Below the pieces are notes generated by a model. The model ran no database searches and was not told the origin of the DNA. It saw nothing but the letters and a program-made list of their open reading frames with translations. The translations under genes and the position numbers were made by a program. From contig CAJNDS010000267.1 of the NCBI GenBank assembly GCA_905221605.1, positions 1-64,000 of the forward strand: a stretch of 64,000 nt of DNA, read 5' to 3'. The stretch is from Symbiodinium natans (lineage: Eukaryota; Sar; Dinophyceae; Suessiales; Symbiodiniaceae). Below are positions 20,201 to 31,371 of this stretch, piece by piece. Each line of letters begins with the position of its first letter. Positions within the stretch are counted from its first letter, which is position 1.

Positions 20201-20420
20201 CCATGCTGGCGGTCTAGGTTGCATCGGATGAGGCTTTTTTTCCGATAGAATGGATGCGTGAGGTACAACCATCCTTATACTCTCCAAATCATAGCCCAAA
20301 GAGCCCAGCACCCTTATGGTCTTGTTGTGGTCGGACATGTTCTTGCGGGCGGGATGTTCTTGCCATTGCCCCTAACGCTTTCATGTGCTATGCAGCCAGG
20401 TTAGTTCCTGCATGAAACTC
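17261..20420. other. Non-coding region with interspersed telomere-like motifs
   Basis: Degenerate TTTAGGG/TTTGGGG and CCCTAAA motifs cluster at 17405-17490, 17960-18010, 18140-18175, 19930-20000 and 20130-20185, never in long perfect arrays. A T/G run at 20022-20042 follows. Between clusters I find only short frames without recognisable proteins. Plant-type TTTAGGG telomere motifs are known in dinoflagellates; here they appear internal. Confidence 0.55.
19014..19128. repeat. Two-copy tandem repeat, about 57 bp
   Basis: AGGTTGCCTAAG starts both units, and 'AAATTCATAACCT' followed by CAATA lies near both ends. Units are at about 19014-19068 and 19069-19128. Confidence 0.65.
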
Positions 20421-20926
20421 TAGCAGTGGTTTATCAGACATGTCGGTTTCGTACGAATTCAACTGGCAAAAAACTGACAATCTCTATCTCCTGGACCTTG
20501 AGCTTGTACTTTTTGCACCAGCATGCACTATTTTCGTCGTGGAAAACGTGCGAAGACTCTGCCAGTAGAGACGACAGCTTGGGGAAACAGGCTTGGTTCG
20601 TAGAGGCTCCTACGATCTTGCAGGGGCACGCTTGGTGCTGCAAGGTTGCTGGGTGGTTTCTTATCTGCCCACTTGTATGCAGCGGCGGCCGATGGTACAA
20701 GAAAGGCAGTGCACAATGCGGCGTAACAGCATATGGGTTGCACAGTAGCTGCTGTCACGGCTTTTAGCTTCGACCAGCTGTGTGTGTTTGCGTCTGTGTG
20801 GGCGCGTGTGCGCGGGCCGAGGCTCTCAAGTTTGTCGGGTCCATGTCTTTGCCGGGAAGACCATGCTTGCCTAATCATGCTTGTCCCCTTGAGTTCTGAC
20901 ATGCAGAAATATCACGTGCTCCTCAG

Positions 20927-21058
20927 GCAAAAGCTGAGCTGATGCAGCAAGTCGACAAGGATGGCGATGGCAAGATCTCCCAGGAGCTCGACCTCCTGCT
21001 GACAGGGGTGCACATGTTTGACCATGCACGTCAAGACCGAGATGTTGAGGATGAGTAG
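20927..21058 (+). pseudogene. Isolated EF-hand exon fragment
   Basis: After a possible acceptor (CCTCAG, ending 20926) the frame reads 43 residues to TAG at 21056-21058. Encoded at 20954-20989 is 'DKDGDGKISQEL', an EF-hand calcium loop with Asp at positions 1, 3 and 5, Gly at 6 and Ile at 8, preceded by a helical 'AKAELMQQV'. Position 12, normally Glu, is Leu; a Glu sits at position 11, as if one codon had been deleted. A helix-like 'LDLLLTG' follows. Calcium sensors with many EF-hands are common in dinoflagellates, but no other EF-hand was found nearby, so this is either one exon of a gene whose other exons I cannot see or a stranded piece. Confidence 0.5.
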
Positions 21059-21659
21059 TGAAAAAAGAGCTACAAACACCTGCTTCCAAGCCGCGAGCGG
21101 CTTTAGGGCAGTCTCCTGAGCCCTGAAGCCCACACCATCGTGCAACGCGAGGAAGAAGCATGATGCAGCAAAGTGGAGTTCTAGCGTTTGGGGTCCATTG
21201 AGGTGTTGCAAGAAGCGCAACACGCGGCTTTAGGGCCCGTTTTCTTTTGTGATACGGTGGCGGTGTGTCGATTCGAGGTCTCAGAGTTTGGTGTTCTTCC
21301 CTCCTCATTTTCTAATGTCATGTCAGAATCCGAGATCCGGGGTGAGAAGAGCGAGAGATGGCAGGGGGCCCAAGAGGTGCTAGAAACGCCGCCAGAGGGA
21401 TGGGGTAGAGGCCCCGCTACTGCCTGGAAGGCCAGAGTCGGCCGTTCCAAGTGACCGAGAGAATGGCGTGTCCCCAGTGCCAGTACCCCCAAGTGCTCCA
21501 AGTAGTGTGCGCCAAGTGCTCTGCAGTGTGAAATGGCATTAGTTCCACGAGCATCCATGAGAGATGTAAGCAGGCCGTCTTGGGCCTGGTAGGTCTGCAG
21601 ACTAATGTGTGCTCACAAAGCACGCTTCGGTTTCGCACGCCTTGAACCCTGAACCCTAA

Positions 21660-22030
21660 ACCCTCAGCCCAAACCCCCCGGAGGTCTAGGCCCTCGAAAC
21701 ATGTCAGCGTATGTCAACGCACGACACCAACAACCATATGTCAGGACAAGCGCAACAAAATCCGTGAGGCCGGCTTTGGTCCGCTGCCATGTTCAAATTT
21801 TGGAACCAAGATCTTCAGAATACCTATAACATTCATATTCGCAAATGACATCATAGTATTGATATTATTATTAATAACAGTTGGTGCTCCGTTCTGGAGG
21901 TTGCCAACGACATGGCTGTCGTGTCTTTCAGAGCTCCCCCAAAGGCCTCCCTCAAAAGTCCAGACTAAAGCGAGACCTAGATTGTCTTTTTACGAGGGGC
22001 ACGAGAAGCTCCCTAAATCCTGGGAAGCTG
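21660..22030 (+). repeat. Dispersed repeat ending at the homopurine tract, member 1
   Basis: Matches 37540-37858: a CCCTAAACCC-type start, 'ATGTCAGG...CAACAA', 'GAGGCCGGCT', 'ATGTTCAA', 'GTGCTC.GTTCTGGA', 'CTTTCAGAGCTCCCC' and 'CTCCCTAAATCCTGGGAAGC'. Member 1 then runs into the 9-bp array; member 2 does not, so the array arose next to an existing repeat. Confidence 0.75.
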
Positions 22031-22500
22031 AGGGAGAGGAGGGAGAGGAGGGAGAGGAGGGAGAGGAGGGAGAGGAGGGAGAGGAGGGAGAGGAGGGAGA
22101 GGAGGGAGAGGAGGGAGAGGAGGGAGAGGAGGGAGAGGAGGGAGAGGAGGGAGAGGAGGGAGAGGAGGGAGAGGAGGGAGAGGAGGGAGAGGCGGGAGAG
22201 GAGGGAGAGGAGGGAGAGGAGGGAGAGGAGGGAGAGGAGGGAGAGGAGGGAGAGGAGGGAGAGGAGGGAGAGGAGGGAGAGGAGGGAGAGGAGGGAGAGG
22301 AGGGAGAGGAGGGAGAGGAGGGAGAGGAGGGAGAGGAGGGAGAGAAGGGAGAGGAGGGAGAGGAGGGAGAGGAGGGAGAGGAGGGAGAGGAGGGAGAGGA
22401 GGGAGAGGAGGGAGAGGAGGGAGAGGAGGGAGAGGAGGGAGAGGAGGGAGAGGAGGGAGAGGAGGGAGAGGAGGGAGAGGAGGGAGAGGAGGGAGAGGAG
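22031..22500. repeat. 9-bp homopurine tandem array (GGGAGAGGA)n
   Basis: About 52 units with only two point changes seen (GGCGGGAGA near 22192 and AGAAGGGAG near 22345). Nearly pure purine on the plus strand, so open in several frames as EEG/RRE or LLS/PSS repeats; not coding evidence. Long mirror-symmetric purine tracts can form triplex DNA. Confidence 0.97.
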
Positions 22501-22815
22501 GGGCGGAGGGAGGAGGGAGGAGGGAGGAGGGAGGAGGGAGGAGGGAGGAGGGAGGAGGGGGCGGGAGGAGGAGGAGGAGGAGGGAGGAGGGAGGAGGGAG
22601 GAGGGAGGAGGGGGAGGAGGAGGAGGAGGGGGAGGGCGAGGGAGGAGGGAGGAGGGAGGAGGGAGGAGGGAGGAGAGGAGGAGGGAGGAGGGGGAGGGAG
22701 GAGGGGGGAGGAGGAGGAGGGAGGAGGGAGGAGGGAGGAGGGAGGAGGGAGGAGAGGAGGAGGGAGGAGGGGAGGAGGAGGGAGGAGGGCGAGAGGGCGG
22801 AGGAGGAGGAGGGTT
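22501..22815. repeat. (GGAGGGA)n-type homopurine tract
   Basis: Continues the purine strand asymmetry with GGAGGGA-type units and a few C interruptions; many G runs of three or more could form G-quadruplexes. Confidence 0.95.
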
Positions 22816-23483
22816 TTTGAGGTTCCCTTCGAAGGGTGGAGTCCGCAGGGCAAGGGTAGGTGCCTCCAGTGGGGTGAGAAGTTGTGTGGAGTGAGTGAGA
22901 AGAGTGGAGGGGCCGTTAGTCCGAGCAAGAGGAAACAGCAACAGCAAGAGGTATGGGAAGTGACATTTTGTTCGGCATGCAGGTGTGGTTTGGGGGCGAC
23001 GTCTCCAGCCTTAGATATATGCAAACGTAGTGATGTCCCGTTGCACTCTCGGAGCCCCAGACCCGAGTGTCAGGACCGGCGTCGCAAGTGGCGCGCATGT
23101 AGCAGATGCAACATCCTCATGGAGTGGTAGCTCCTTGTGAAGGTGACAAGCGTTTGTGCGCCAGGCACGACGGCGATCCAATCCGTCAAAGTGCTCAAGG
23201 AGCGCCCTGGAGTTTGCCAAATGGTTCTGTTATGTGACCATGACAATCGCAAGACATTCGAAGGCCTCTGCCACCGTTTTTAGTCGACGTTCCGAGCTGG
23301 CATTGATGCGAGAGACTCGGCAGAGGATTTTGTTTTAAATGTGCTATTAATCCAAGGCAAGCGGATGAAGGCAAGTCAGAAGTTCACACTTGGGGCCATT
23401 CACCGAGACCTAAACCCCAAAAAACTCTAAACCCCGAAACCTAAACCTACAAGCTCTGAATCCTCTTGCTGGAGTTTCGGGGT
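22816..23483. other. Unique spacer between homopurine tracts
   Basis: Mixed-composition sequence with short frames only. 'CCTAAACCCC' motifs occur at 23410-23450. No gene supported. Confidence 0.5.
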
Positions 23484-24295
23484 CGAGGAGGGAGGAGGAG
23501 GGAGGAGGGAGGGGAGAGGAGAGGAGCGAGGGGAGGGAGGAGGGATGCGAGACGGAGGAGGAGGAGGAGGAGCGAGGAGCGAGGAGCGAGGAGCGAGGAG
23601 CGAGGAGCGAGGAGCGAGGAGCGAGGCGCGAGGCCGCGAGGCGCGAGGAGCGAGGAGCGAGGAGAGAGCGAGGAGCGAGAGCGAGGAGCGAGGAGCGAGG
23701 AGCGAGGAGCGAGGAGCGAGGAGCGAGGAGCGAGAGAAGGAGAGGAGGAGGAGGAGAGAGAGGAGGAGAGGAGGAGAGAGGAGGGAGAGAGGAGAGAGGA
23801 GAGAGGAGAGAGGAGAGAGGAGAGAGAGAGGAGAGAGGAGGAGAGGAGAGAGGAGAGGAGGAGAGAGGAGAGAGGAGAGAGGAGGGAGAGGAGAGAGGAG
23901 AGAGGAGAGAGGAGAGGAGGAGAGGAGGAGGGAGAGAGCGAGGAGAGGAGGAGAGAGAGGAGGAGAGAGGAGAGAGGAGAGAGGAGAGAGGAGAGAGGAG
24001 AGAGGAGAGAGGAGGCGAGGAGCAGAGGAGAGGGAGAGGGGAGAGGGGGGAGGGGGGAGAGGGGAGAGGGGAGCGGAGGGAAGAGGGAAGAGGGAAGAGG
24101 GAAGAGGGAAGAGGGAAGAGGGAAGAGGGAAGAGGGAAGGGGAAGAGAGAAGAGAGAAGAGAGGAGAGAGGAGAGAGGAGAGAGGAGAGAGGAGAGAGGA
24201 GAGAGGAGAGAGGAGAGAGGAGAGGGGAGAGGGGAGAGGGGAGAGGGGAGAGGAGAGAGGAGAGAGGAGAGAGGACAGAGGAGAGAGGGTAGAGG
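23484..24295. repeat. Second homopurine tract of mixed short units
   Basis: Successive blocks of GAGCGAG, GGAGAGA, GGGAAGA and GAGGGGA units, about 810 bp almost entirely purine on the plus strand. The blocks change unit several times, consistent with repeated slippage. Frames inside it are artefacts. Confidence 0.97.
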
Positions 24296-24299
24296 GTCG

Positions 24300-24535
24300 A
24301 GGCGCAGAGTAGCTCAATCCGACGATGGAGGTAAGCATCGCTCTGTACCTGAGACATCGAGTCCAACGGACGGCCTTGCATGTCCATGATAAGAGGATAC
24401 GATCCATCTTCTGAAGGAGTAAGACTAAGACTGAGGAGGCCACTGGACTCGGCCTCCACACGCAATCCCTCTCCGCTATCTCCAACGCGCTCCTGTGCTG
24501 TTGTCGCGAATCCAGGTGGTGCGGTAGGCCTGTAC
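24300..24535 (-). other. Possible exon of an unidentified gene
   Basis: On the minus strand an open stretch reads as ordinary protein ('AQERVGDSGEGLRVEAESSG', then 'SYPLIMDMQGRPLDSMSQVQ' and 'SDAYLHRRIELLCAS') before entering the pyrimidine tract. A 29-bp segment within it (24471-24499) recurs exactly at 49076-49104. No family recognised and no second exon found. Confidence 0.25.
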
Positions 24536-25779
24536 GGAAACCGTCGCACTAAACAACCACTTCCCCTTACACCCGGACCTAAAACTGGCTGGAGCCCAGG
24601 TGCTTGATCGCCGAGGCTCCACACAGTCGGCGCATCGTCAACCTTCAGCCCGAAATGAAATCCCCTGCGTTAGTCCTGTAGGGCTTCAAAGCCCTGCCTT
24701 AACGCCCTTACCTAGGTGGTGTGGCTGGGACGTTGAAGGTTCCCTAGACGCTCGCAACCCGTGCTGTTCTGTTGTACTATAGGCGGTCTGCTGTTGAGTG
24801 GCTTGACAAGCTCCTTGCAGGCGGCGACTTGGATGACGCCTGGTTTCCAAACGCCTGTCGTCGGGCGTGCCAAAAAAGCTGAGCCACATGCTGTGCGGAC
24901 AGGCTCCTGAGAGCCTGAGGCCCGAGCTAACCCCGAACCCAGCTCAGCCCAAACCGTGAAGGTCGGATTGGCCTCTTGGCCCGACAGAAGAAGTCCCTAA
25001 GAAAGAGGCCCTGAAGTGGCTATGATATGTTTATGCCAGTTTCTGTGTGTTGAATTTGGAACAAGGTACCAGATTTCCCCAGGTGTCTGGTTTTGGGAAA
25101 TCTTGGCACGGTCCAAGTCGCTGGAAAGTTTGTTTCCCCAACCCTGCGACTTAGCAATTGTGGCTTAGCCTAGCGTACAGTCGCCCAGCACGTGTTTCGC
25201 ATGCCCCCTCCGGAAGCTGGGTTTAGTGGACAGCTGGCTGAGGTAGTGGGGCTGGTGGTGGAGGGGCTCCGGGTGCATCTGGGATTTGCGGAGAGATGCG
25301 TGGAAATATCGTGTGCTGTTGTTTTGACTCAGGTGTAGTTTCGCCTTTCGGATGATTTGACTCGACTATCGCAAGCCGCGTAGGTTCGCGTGAAGCAGCG
25401 CCCGCTAGACGCTTGCTGCCTTACTTTGGTCAGTCTTTGCTTGACGTGGTAACTTTTCGCACACTGTGATCATGCGTGCCGCTTCTGAAGGAAGACTCCA
25501 GCTTGCTTAGGGCACCCTGAAAGATACTATGAGGGATAACCCGTCCTGCACCTTGACTGTCCTCAGACCTACCAGTAGGGCCTAGGCCTGGGCCTAGTTG
25601 TTTCTCTCCGCATCTTGCTCAAGTATTGTGGAAAACGCGCGCCCAATAGCAAACCTTAAACAAGGCTGCCCACGAAACCCAAAAGCCCCCAAAAGCATCC
25701 CTTCAACTCTAGATCCAAAATGCCACACCCAAGTTCTAGCTATCATCGTTGCTATGACTTGTAAGCCTTGCAGTGTCGG
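24536..25779. other. Intergenic sequence without recognised features
   Basis: No gene, RNA or strong repeat recognised. The left border of copy B cannot be set, because copy A runs off the window start at the matching point. Confidence 0.5.
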
Positions 25780-26117
25780 CTTTGCAGCTCGCGCTGAAAA
25801 CTTATTCCGGTTGATTCGGCTTCAGTGCGTGCAGAACAGCGCCCAGTCGCACACTTTTCAAGCCTGGACAGATTCATGTGTTCCAGCTCCCAAACGCATC
25901 GTAGCTTCGTGGGCCGACCGTCCAAATTACGTCGATGTCTCGGCGTAACGCGTGTTTGATGGTGACTCCTGGAGTTGAATCCGCGGCTGGCGCTGGGCAC
26001 TTAAATCCAAGGGTCACACACACAAGCCACAAGCAGTTTCCTAGACTGTGCACGTGCAGCTGCCCTGGGAATGTCTTGACTGCGGCCAGATGCTTAAAGG
26101 CAGGTTGCAAGGCATAC

Positions 26118-26205
26118 GGGGGTTGACGACAATTAGGGGGCCGGAAATATAGACCCCAAATAGTAGGATCCCCTTGTAAGCAGGACCCCGATAAGATCGT
26201 AAACG
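26118..26205 (-). repeat. Short dispersed repeat family, member 2
   Basis: Copy-B equivalent of 340-432, with two differences near 'GGGGGCCGG'. Confidence 0.6.
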
Positions 26206-27714
26206 CCCATACAGCCATGGCACCGCTCAATGCACGCTTGCGCGGGGACACTGTCGCTGTTTTTTTGGTGTCATCGGCTCGGCTCTAGGAACGTGACTTT
26301 AGGTACCCAGCAAGGCAATTTACCCCGCTTAATGGTTGCAAGTCTCGGTCACATGTGTGTGGCTCAAGCATTTCAGCGCCAACGGCGTGTAACTTGGAAC
26401 GGTTCGAGTCCACAGCATATTGGAAGCAACTCATAGGGACCTGACATGTCGGACTTCAGTCGAGCAGCATGGGAATTCTCAAGTTGATGTTCGCTGGCTT
26501 CTTGCCCTTCAAGTATGGAGATTGTGCTGCTGTCCTGGGCAGGTGCGAACAGGGGAGATCACAGTTGTGACAGTTGTGACATGTTGTGACCGTGCAATTA
26601 CTGACGATGCTCGCAACAGTGGTAGCTGTCATAGTACTCCGCGTTGATTCCCGTGTAAGTTCTGGCGAATTGAATATCGAAATGATATTGGTCTCTGACA
26701 TCACAACGTTTCCCAAGAGGCGGATGCGAGTTGCGAGAGCTTGCGCCTGGGCTTTCTTCAGGTCAAATAGTTTGTTCAAGTCGTGATCACGATGATGATG
26801 ATGATGATGATGATAGCGAAGCTGCGGAGAAGGAAGGATAGTTCGTTGCAACGATGGAAGAGGTATGAAAATGGTAAGATCGACAGTCGTTGGTGAATGT
26901 AGCTTTCATGGTGGCAAGCAGGACTTTAGGATGCGAAGCAGCTGCTCAGTCTTGAAGATTCCTGCCGTTTAGGCGTTTTCTCCCCTGAAGTGAGCATGAG
27001 GACTTTTCCCGTGAGGGTTCCGCGGGGCATGCAGGCTTCATGATTGTCATGTATGTTGTCATTCTCATTCCCTGTGATTTTCGCATGACAGACTATGAAG
27101 CTGGACCAATCGTAAGACATCCCACATGCCACGCAGATGCAACGCCCAGCCACGAAGGAACACCGGGCTCTCCAGCTTGAAACGCCAACTGCTGCAAGGG
27201 TTAAAGTTTCGGGGTTTCGAGCTTAGGAATGTTGCGTGGTTGGTCCAGAAAGAATGGATACTGCCCTACCAAGCAGCTACGTGGGCCGCAAAACGTTGTA
27301 CGTAAATGACATATGCATTGACAGCTGCGACTCAACGCAATGCTTCCGACGCGTCATCGCACGCAGTCATTGCCCTCGTGGACTCTAACTTCAAGTCTTT
27401 AGCAGTGTCCCTCAAGAATCAAGCTACACGAACAAAGCTGCGGTTTTCGCAGGGGCATGTTGTTTTGAACTCAGGCCGCCATTCAATGACAGTTTCGGTG
27501 GCTCTTCGCCATTGTTGCAGCTTGGCAAATTCCGACAGTTCCTTCCAAGCTTGAGTAGCACAGGCGGCTGCTTTGGGTGACCTGCTGCGGGCCGCGGGGA
27601 GAAGTCCTTGTGCTTGTGGTCCCACTAGTTCGAGCACCCTTACTTCGCCGCACGCTTGAGTCTTTACAGCTTTGAGGAGAAGGGGCGCAGTTCGGATCGG
27701 TGGCATGCCTTTTT

Positions 27715-28225
27715 CATATATATATATATATATATATCCCCTGCTACGTCATCCTTCTGTCTCTGTCTCTGTCTCTCTGTCTCTCTGTCTCTCTGTCTCT
27801 CTGTCTCTCTGTCTCTCTGTCTCTCTGTCTCTCTGTCTCTCTGTCTCTCTGTCTCTCTGTCTCTCTGTCTCTCTGTCTCTCTGTCTCTCTGTCTCTCTGT
27901 CTCTCTGTCTCTCTGTCTCTCTGTCTCTCTGTGTCTGTGTCTGTGTCTGTGTCTCTGTGTCTCTGTGTCTCTGTGTCTCTGTGTCTCTGTGTCTCTGTGT
28001 CTCTGTGTCTCTGTGTCTCTGTGTCTCTGTGTCTCTGTGTCTCTGTGTCTCTGTGTCTCTGGGTCTCTGTGTCTCTGTGTCTCTGTGTCTCTGTGTCTCT
28101 GTGTCTCTGTGTCTCTGTGTCTCTGTGTCTCTGTGTCTCTGTGTCTCTGTGTCTCTGTGTCTCTGTGTCTCTGTGTCTCTGTGTCTCTGTGTCTCTGTCT
28201 CTGTCTCTCTTTCTCTCTCCCTCCT
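27715..28225. repeat. (AT)n then (CTCTGTCT)n and (CTCTGTGT)n array
   Basis: An AT run at 27715-27737 is followed by about 470 bp of octamer-like CTCTGTCT and then CTCTGTGT units. Copy A keeps only the AT run. The whole array plus about 70 bp downstream is specific to copy B. Confidence 0.95.
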
Positions 28226-30959
28226 CTTCTCTCTCTACATTGTAGAGTCGACAAGTAGAATTTTGGTTCTGGAAGTCCTCGCATTTGTAGAGTGCTTGAC
28301 TACCTTCAAAACTCAGGCTGACTCTGCTCGAGTTCCTTCCCGCTGCTTGGAAAGGAAGTGGTAGGGAGCGGATCTCACGCATTTTGGCCCATAAGCCGGT
28401 GGCGCGTTTGTTGCTGAGTCTCTTTGCAGTCCGCATGCTTAGTACGGGGGTCTAAGTTCCCTGGGTGTGGTCTCTCGTTGTTTTGGCTGTGGAAGCTGAG
28501 TTTGGATATTCGGAGCTTCACTCCACGATTCTTGGCGAGCTGGATGCAACAGTGAGCTGAGTAGATGCAACATGGATAATCATACCTCGAGTAAAGAGTC
28601 CCAGCGCCAGAAACATCTTACGTCATTCACTCTCTCTCTCTCTCTCTTGCTCAGGATGTCTGTGGGAGTGTTCGGACTGCTCTCTTTGGTAAGCGGGCCT
28701 CGAAAGCTGATCCGCACCTCTGTCTAGGAGTTCAGGGTCTTTGCTCCCAAAACCTCGTGGAGGTGTTCTTTAAGCATGCCCTTTACACTTCTTTACAGAC
28801 ATGTGGGGTTATGAGGATCCCAAGTTCATGCCTGCATAGGCACTGCGTGGGTCTCTGGCCATTATGGATCTGAGCGGCTTTGGGTTTGCAGGAGGTGGGT
28901 GTTAGTTCGCGTTTTTTCGTCAAGTGCAGGGGCAGGAATTCTGGCATCGCAAACTAATGTCATCATTCAAGAAGGTCTAAAGCCGAAAGCCTTGCTTGGA
29001 CTCGCATCTTGCTCTTAGGCACTGAAGCTACACGTTGTTGACTGGGGGCCTTAGCAGGCCCGTCTTGTCAGAAGTGGCCTAGTCTTGGAAAGCACCCTTA
29101 GCCAAGAGCAGCTGGCTCCAGGCCATGATCATCTGTAAGGTCTTCTGTTGCAAGCCTGCTTTCCGATTCCCTATCTGTAGATTGGCCCTGCCGACAGGCC
29201 AGATTGCGCGGCGCCCTTTGTGGCCATCGCGGCAGAAGCAGTGCACAATTGTCTGTGCAACAAGCCAGACGAAGATCCACAACAACTTGGAGAGAAATTC
29301 TTGCGGAAGCATTTTGCTGGCGATGTAACACTCGACCAGATGTTCCGCTGCCCCTTGGCTTCCATGGTCATGCCTTGCTACTGGTTGTGGCTAAGTTGCT
29401 CCTTAGGCTCAGCATCTGTTATGAGCATGAAGCGAATCTCAGGCCAAGCATGGTGTTTGTTACAGGTTGCCATGGACCATGGTTCTTTTGTCTGAGCCAA
29501 ACGTGAACGAAATGGTAGCCCCTTACCCAAGATTTGATCAGGCACTGTCACAGCTCGAGCCTGACGTTCGTTTGGGGACAGTTCTGAGCAACCAGGCCAT
29601 GGACGTATCCAACAGTGCAAGGTTTACAGTACATCCAGCAAAAACTCGCGTCAGTCGCTTGTTTCAGGTTGTTGCAGGTTTTGGTATGGCACTCATGTCT
29701 TTGAGTCAACGTTCGTTTCCGTTGGGAACGTGGTATGAAATCTTGCCATGGGCAGTGGTAGAATTTTTCGAGTCGTCGTTAGTCTGTCCTCCTAAACTTT
29801 AATCGATGCGCTGGATGAGTTGCAGGCCGTTTTCGGCTCATTTTCCTCCTCGTGGTCAAGCACCAGAACGAGTCATCACCTGTCTCTTTCTGGTTGCACT
29901 GCGGCCAAGACCTGGTGGGCAAAAAGATTTTCCACTGCTGCTAAGTTCATTCCTCTAAGACTTTCGTGAAGAATCTCTGCCGCAGGCTCTCGTGGGAGAT
30001 GAGGTCTTTCTTGTTCCTTGCTTCTGGAACGATAGTGAGGTTTCGGGCGTACGCGAAGTCCCCATGAAACAAGGAGAGTGCACTATGACTATGACATATG
30101 TTCGATGAGTAAGGGCCATCGATTGAGCTTTGCAGTCAGCGAGGGTATGGGCATGTGTGGGCCAACGTCATGGGTCTTAGGGTCCTCAACCTGACTCCAG
30201 GGCGAGCTTGTTCGGTGCACGTTCCTTGGGCAGGTTTTGCACATATGTCCGAGAGGCCGACCAAACGCTAACACAGTACGCTCCCACGAGAGTTATGCTG
30301 GTAGCAGAGGCTTGGGCCACGCAAAAACACGAACCTCTTTATTGTCGGGTTCGCCTCTCCGTGGCTTGTACTGCGGCGCTCATAAATGGCACGTCCGGAA
30401 GCAGCTTTTTGCCCTTGAAGGTTGGTGCACGGGAATCCACAATCCAAAGCAGGAAGCGCAAAGAATCTCGAAGCAAGAAGCAGCAATTCAACTTGCAGTT
30501 GCCTGCCTTCCCTTTCATCTCCTCTTGCCTCTCTTCTTGTCTCATCTCCTTTCCTTGCCATGGATGCCACAGCCTTGCGGCTTCTGCGCCAACTCCTGGC
30601 ACCTGATGCCACCGCCCAGCATTCAGAGGAGCATGACAAGGCTGGGTGGAGCATTTGAGGTCCGGGATACAATTTGCAGGTTGTACATGAGTGTGCAACA
30701 TGTTCTCGCACGTGGGCTGTTGCTGCCATCCTCGACAGGCGACAGCCCAACTTTAGAAAATCTCTTTCTGTTTCCGAGCACCAAAGTCACTCAAGTACAC
30801 GACCTGGATGCTGTGTAGCAATCTCAATCTGTGTGATCAGAATGCAACCTGTTGAGGTGCCCCACGACGTGATGGCTGCTTCCCGGCTTTGGTTGGTGAT
30901 GGGCATTTTTGACAAAAAAGCACAAGCCCTGATCCTTCGGAACAGTGAAGCCCGACCCC

Positions 30960-31371
30960 GAAAGCACCCGACTCGCAGAAGAAGCGCAACAATGCTTTGG
31001 AAGCATGAGCTTTGCCGATGTGTACCGTAGTACTGCACGATATACTTCTGCAGCATCGCACGTTTGTGCGCCAGGCGGGCTCGCTGACCTCTACCGCGAG
31101 TTTCGAAGGGTTGCAGCAGCACCTGACCTCGTCCAGGTCTGAGAAAAGGTTCCATCATCATGCGGCTGTGGTGGAATCTTCATTGTTCTTTGCAGCGCGA
31201 GCAAGCACATGTGTGACTGGCCCAGGCTGGACAGTTTGCTGCACAACGTCTACGAGCGACAAGACCAGTCATCTGTTGCCATTGCTGCACGCATGGCGAG
31301 CCTGGAGCGACAGATAGGCAAGCTGCATGGTCGGACTCTTGCCAGCATCAGGCGCAATCACGAGAGCTGAC
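30960..31371 (+). pseudogene. Remnant of an unidentified host gene, copy B
   Basis: Counterpart of 6187-6609. The first frame (about 30951-31142) contains 'STRLAEEAQQCFGSM' and ends 'DLVQV'; the second (about 31190-31371) contains 'CDWPRLDSLLHNVYERQD' and continues through CGA, where copy A has TGA, to 'RRNHES' and stop. Differences between copies in these frames are mainly single substitutions and keep the frame except for that stop. Family unknown. Confidence 0.4.

Noticed and set aside
21859..24624. Very long open frames on both strands (EEG, RRE, LLS and PSS repeats)
   Set aside because: They are produced by homopurine tandem repeats that lack stop codons in most frames; no non-repeat protein features extend across them.
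27656..28436. Overlapping frames of about 200 codons, Ser/Leu/Cys-rich or RDTETQ-rich
   Set aside because: Translation of the CTCTGTCT microsatellite, which is missing from copy A.
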